A stretch of DNA of 64,000 nt, from assembly GCF_001645125.1 (NCBI RefSeq), contig NZ_LXKA01000033.1, positions 105,981 to 169,980 on the forward strand. The letters are read 5' to 3'. The DNA is from Paraburkholderia ginsengiterrae. GTDB lineage: Bacteria > Pseudomonadota > Gammaproteobacteria > Burkholderiales > Burkholderiaceae. Positions within the stretch are counted from its first letter, which is position 1, and every line of letters begins with the position of its first letter. Below are positions 61,309 through 64,000 of the stretch, piece after piece. The position numbers were made by a program, and so were the translations under genes. The notes below the pieces were generated by a model that was not told the DNA's origin, ran no database searches, and worked only from the letters and a program-made list of their open reading frames with translations.

Positions 61309-63036
61309 ATGGAAAGCAAGCAAACAACGGGCAGCCTCACACAACGCATGACGATCGGCGACTTCCTGCTTCGCCGTCTCGAGGAAGCCGGCATTCGGCA
61401 CCTGTTCGGCGTTCCCGGCGACTACAACCTCGCGCTGTTGCAGCAACTCCAGGATGGCGGTGCGCTGGAATGGGTCGGCAATACCGGCGAGCTGACCTCC
61501 TCCTATGCGGCGGACGGTTATGCACGGCTCAATGGCCTGGGCGCGCTGCTCGTCACGAACGGGGTTGGCGCCCTGAGCGCGCTCAACGGTGTCGCCGGCT
61601 CCTACGCCGAGCATGTCCCGACCATCTGCATCTGCGGTTCGATACCGCTCAGGTCCATCGATCGCGGCCTGGGGATGCACCACACCATGGCCGACGGAAA
61701 CTTTGATCACTTCCTTCGCGCCTATGTGCCGGTGACCGCCGCGCAGGTCAGGATCACCCCGCGCAACGCGGCTATCGAGATTGATCGCCTGATTCTCACC
61801 GCCTGGCGCGAGAAGCTCCCGGTGTACATGGAGTTGCCGTCGGACATCGCTTATCTCGAGATTGAGGTGCCCGCGACGCCGCTCGTCCTCACGCAGCACC
61901 CGAGTGATCCAGAGCGACTGAGCTCGTGCATCGCCGCGGTCGCGCAACGGCTGGCGGCCGCCACTTCGCCGGCGATCCTCGTGGATGCTGACGCGGACCG
62001 GTTTGACGTCGCCCCCCTGCTCATGGAACTGGCTCAGAAGATGCAGGCTCCAGTGGCTGTGATCAATGCAGCCAAAAGCGTAATCGACGAGTCGTTCGCC
62101 CGGTACATTGGCATTTACGCCGGCAGGGGCAGCGAGCCTGGCGTACGTGAAACGATCGAGAGCAGTGACTGCCTGCTCGCCATTGGCTATCGACCGATCG
62201 AGGTGACCACGGGTGACTTCACGGCAACGCTGCCCGCCGGCACGATCCACGCCCGCGGGCACGCAGTGGACGTCGGCCAAGACAACTATCAGGCGGTGAC
62301 GCTCAAGGAAGTGCTGCGCGGCGTCATCGATGCGGTCCCTCAGGTGACGAACCGAGCTCCGCGGTCTGTGCCCGCAGCAATGCCTGGCACGCAGGCCGAC
62401 AGTTCCGCCACGCTGACTCAGGCAGCCTACTGGCAGGCCATCCAGGACTACCTGCGGCCCGGTGACGTCGTGTACGTCGACAATGGCACGTCATTTTCCA
62501 TTCTCGGCCTGAAGCTCCCGCCGAACTGCACCTTCATCGGGTCGATCAACTGGGGATCGATCGGCTATTCGGTCGGCGCCCTCCTCGGCGCCCTGACTGC
62601 GGCGCCAGAGCGTCGTCACATTTTGCTCGTGGGCGATGGCTCCTTCCAGGTCACGGCACAGGAGCTTTCGACCATCTTGCGTCACGATCACAAGCCGGTG
62701 ATCCTCCTGATCAACAACGGCGGATACACCATCGAACGCGGCTACCTCGGCAAGACCGAGCCGTACAACGATATCGCCAACTGGGCCTACGCCGATCTGC
62801 CGAAAGCGCTCCATCCCGGTACCACGGCGCAATCGTTCGTGGTCAGGACCTGTGGGGATCTGCAAGATGCCCTCGGAACGCCGAACGACAGGCTGGTTTT
62901 CGTCGAGTCGATCATGGACCCCTGCGACGCACCCGCCGCGATCACAAGGAGCAGCAACCTGGGCGCCGAGCTCGACTACGGGCCTCGCGGCCCGCAGCAC
63001 CGCGAGGGCCTGCAGCTCCGGTCCAGCACAATGTAG
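61309..63036 (+). CDS. ThDP-dependent 2-keto acid decarboxylase (indolepyruvate/phenylpyruvate/pyruvate type)
   Basis: A 575-residue tetrameric-type decarboxylase converting a 2-keto acid to an aldehyde and CO2. Seen are GVPGDYNLALLQQL, the cofactor-activating Glu61 in NTGELTSSYAADGYAR, the His124-His125 pair in GLGMHHTMADG and the ThDP/Mg motif starting GDGSFQVTAQELSTI and ending LLINNGGYTIERG. The HH motif and ending place it with pyruvate, phenylpyruvate and indolepyruvate decarboxylases (PDC/IpdC/KdcA), not acetolactate synthase. In plant-associated bacteria IpdC makes the aldehyde precursor of indole-3-acetic acid. The substrate cannot be fixed from sequence. It is divergent from the CusR-like regulator. 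Confidence 0.9.
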   Translation: MESKQTTGSLTQRMTIGDFLLRRLEEAGIRHLFGVPGDYNLALLQQLQDGGALEWVGNTGELTSSYAADGYARLNGLGALLVTNGVGALSALNGVAGSYAEHVPTICICGSIPLRSIDRGLGMHHTMADGNFDHFLRAYVPVTAAQVRITPRNAAIEIDRLILTAWREKLPVYMELPSDIAYLEIEVPATPLVLTQHPSDPERLSSCIAAVAQRLAAATSPAILVDADADRFDVAPLLMELAQKMQAPVAVINAAKSVIDESFARYIGIYAGRGSEPGVRETIESSDCLLAIGYRPIEVTTGDFTATLPAGTIHARGHAVDVGQDNYQAVTLKEVLRGVIDAVPQVTNRAPRSVPAAMPGTQADSSATLTQAAYWQAIQDYLRPGDVVYVDNGTSFSILGLKLPPNCTFIGSINWGSIGYSVGALLGALTAAPERRHILLVGDGSFQVTAQELSTILRHDHKPVILLINNGGYTIERGYLGKTEPYNDIANWAYADLPKALHPGTTAQSFVVRTCGDLQDALGTPNDRLVFVESIMDPCDAPAAITRSSNLGAELDYGPRGPQHREGLQLRSSTM

Positions 63037-63093
63037 TCAGCTGTCTAATATAGTTATGAACAAACACTACTCATCCACATCGAAGGCGTCAAA

Positions 63094-63519
63094 ATGATCG
63101 ACCACGTTTACATCTCAGTCACCGACATCGACAAGTCACTGGCCTTCTACTCCGAAGCCTTGAAGCCACTCGGCTGGAGCATTTTCGGTAACTACGACTC
63201 CGCTTCGGGCCCCGAGGGCGTCCCCGATCTTTACGGCATCGGTGACGACACGTACGGCAAGGGAAAGGCGGTTGGATCAAGCATCTGGCTACGTCAACGC
63301 AAGCCCGGCGAGACCGGGCTGTACCTCGGGATCGTCTGCGACACCAATGAACTGGTCGACGCCGCCTACGCGGCTGCAATCAAAGCCGGCGGTATCGACG
63401 AGGGAAAGCCTGCGGATCGCACCTACTTCGCTCGCGGCTACTACGCCGCCAACGTTGCCGACTTCGACGGCAACCGTCTTGAGTTCGTACACAAAGCGTG
63501 GAACCCCAAGCGACATTAA
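63094..63519 (+). CDS. VOC-family protein
   Basis: A 141-residue single-domain glyoxalase/dioxygenase-fold protein: MIDHVYISVTDIDKSLAFYS, SIWLRQRKPGETGLYLGI and YYAANVADFDGNRLEFVHKA. Metal ligand positions are His4, a residue in the middle strand (possibly not His: GLYLGI) and Glu135 in LEFVHK. The usual central His is missing, so it may bind rather than convert its ligand. It follows the decarboxylase by 57 bp on the same strand and could be co-transcribed. Confidence 0.85.
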   Translation: MIDHVYISVTDIDKSLAFYSEALKPLGWSIFGNYDSASGPEGVPDLYGIGDDTYGKGKAVGSSIWLRQRKPGETGLYLGIVCDTNELVDAAYAAAIKAGGIDEGKPADRTYFARGYYAANVADFDGNRLEFVHKAWNPKRH

Positions 63520-64000
63520 TAGGAATCCTTTTGATACGACGGCGTTGTCGCCATTCGCACAAGATTTGGACAATCCTGCAACGAATAGATGCCTGCTTTG
63601 CGGAAGTGCGATTGACCGAAACGGGTCGATGAACTACCCATTCATTGAACTCGGTAGCGGTCGTTCGCCGGTGGCCCTGGACGAACGACCGGTGAGCCGC
63701 AGTAAGCCGGCATATCCGGTTCGACGCACGACCGTGGGCTGTGGCCGATCTGCGGGCAGGTGGCTCCCCTCGCCTCCTGCTCCAAATTACCGTCGAGAAA
63801 CTATTGCCGTGATAATGCGGCTTATCACAGCATAGGCAGGATCGACGCGACCGACGCCACGTATCGTCATGAGGCACAGCGGTCGTTTGCTGCTGGCCCT
63901 GCTGACCGGTTGTTGGCCTAAGCCGACGTTTGACTGTCGGCACTTGTAGGGAAGCTTCGGGTTGCTTCTTTGCCGTTCGGACCAGCGCCTCACCCCATGC
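63520..64000. other. 481-bp right edge without a supported gene
   Basis: Only weak similarity between two short words (TAGCGGTCGTTCG near 63.66 kb and CAGCGGTCGTTTG near 63.88 kb) is seen. The open frames here have no recognisable protein content. Confidence 0.45.

Noticed and set aside
63380-63943. Minus-strand frame of 187 codons at the right edge
   Set aside because: Overlaps the VOC gene and shows only Arg-rich shadow composition.
1-64000. CRISPR array, rRNA operon or complete tRNA
   Set aside because: No regularly spaced repeats and no rRNA-like sequence were seen; the only tRNA-like sequence is the decayed fMet copy.

Overview
The window looks like chromosomal DNA of a Paraburkholderia/Burkholderia-type beta-proteobacterium. 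This rests on high GC, gene families concentrated in Burkholderiales (DUF4148-, DUF3138-, DUF2934- and DUF6723-like proteins, Gram-negative porins of the Burkholderia type, solitary PotF-like binding proteins), and dense, mostly short operons interleaved with many transcription factors. The genus is inferred from gene content; no rRNA or complete tRNA is present to test it.

Layout. 0-9.2 kb: a leftward sugar module (deoC, a two-domain ALDH16-type aldehyde dehydrogenase, RbsD/FucU mutarotase, PfkB kinase, ABC permease, ABC binding protein cut by the window edge) with a divergent FGGY kinase. It reads best as 2-deoxyribose uptake, phosphorylation, aldol cleavage and acetaldehyde oxidation. After the FGGY kinase lies an in-frame SDR/LysR deletion chimera. 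9.2-22.5 kb: mostly housekeeping genes: small stress or surface proteins, amylo-1,6-glucosidase, citrate synthase, an alpha/beta hydrolase, an MreB paralogue, an esterase, a DHA2 exporter, an AraC regulator, glutaminase and a DUF4148 protein.

22.5-28.6 kb is an accessory patch: a 151-bp miniature element with perfect 16-bp ends, a decayed initiator tRNA-fMet copy, a low-GC DUF2971 gene split by a one-base shift in an A8 run, a LytS/LytR-type two-component system, and an orphan Imm42-like immunity gene beside a DUF4238-like gene. 28.6-46.6 kb: LysR / FAD amine oxidase / PotF-like binding protein; quinone oxidoreductase with a divergent LysR, then an extradiol dioxygenase and an aromatic-acid transporter; two unrelated secreted beta-propeller proteins; a MocR regulator opposite a PaiB-like protein; a methyltransferase; and a TMEM165-type manganese exporter behind a yybP-ykoY riboswitch.

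46.7-53.2 kb: a leftward cluster of PotF-like binding protein, DUF3138 outer-membrane protein, amidase and the scar of a DUF3311/sodium symporter pair, flanked by a LysR remnant, then a porin and BON protein. 53.6-63.5 kb: nitrilase, a MerB-fold protein lacking most lyase residues paired with a cytochrome P450, a lipocalin-like protein, two small proteins, a CusRS-like two-component system with a long inverted-repeat operator candidate, a ThDP 2-keto acid decarboxylase and a VOC protein.

A recurring theme is gene loss: at least seven protein-gene remnants or scars (SDR/LysR chimera, glutaminase tail, Lrp tail, DUF3311/symporter scar, LysR N-terminus, shifted DUF2971) plus the tRNA pseudogene, with only one short IS-like element in view. 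The most useful leads are the manganese leader with a palindromic promoter, the tRNA-fMet scar with the frameshifted DUF2971 gene, the MerB-like/P450 pair, the orphan terminator upstream of the 14.6-kb gene, and the eroding binding-protein/amidase cluster.
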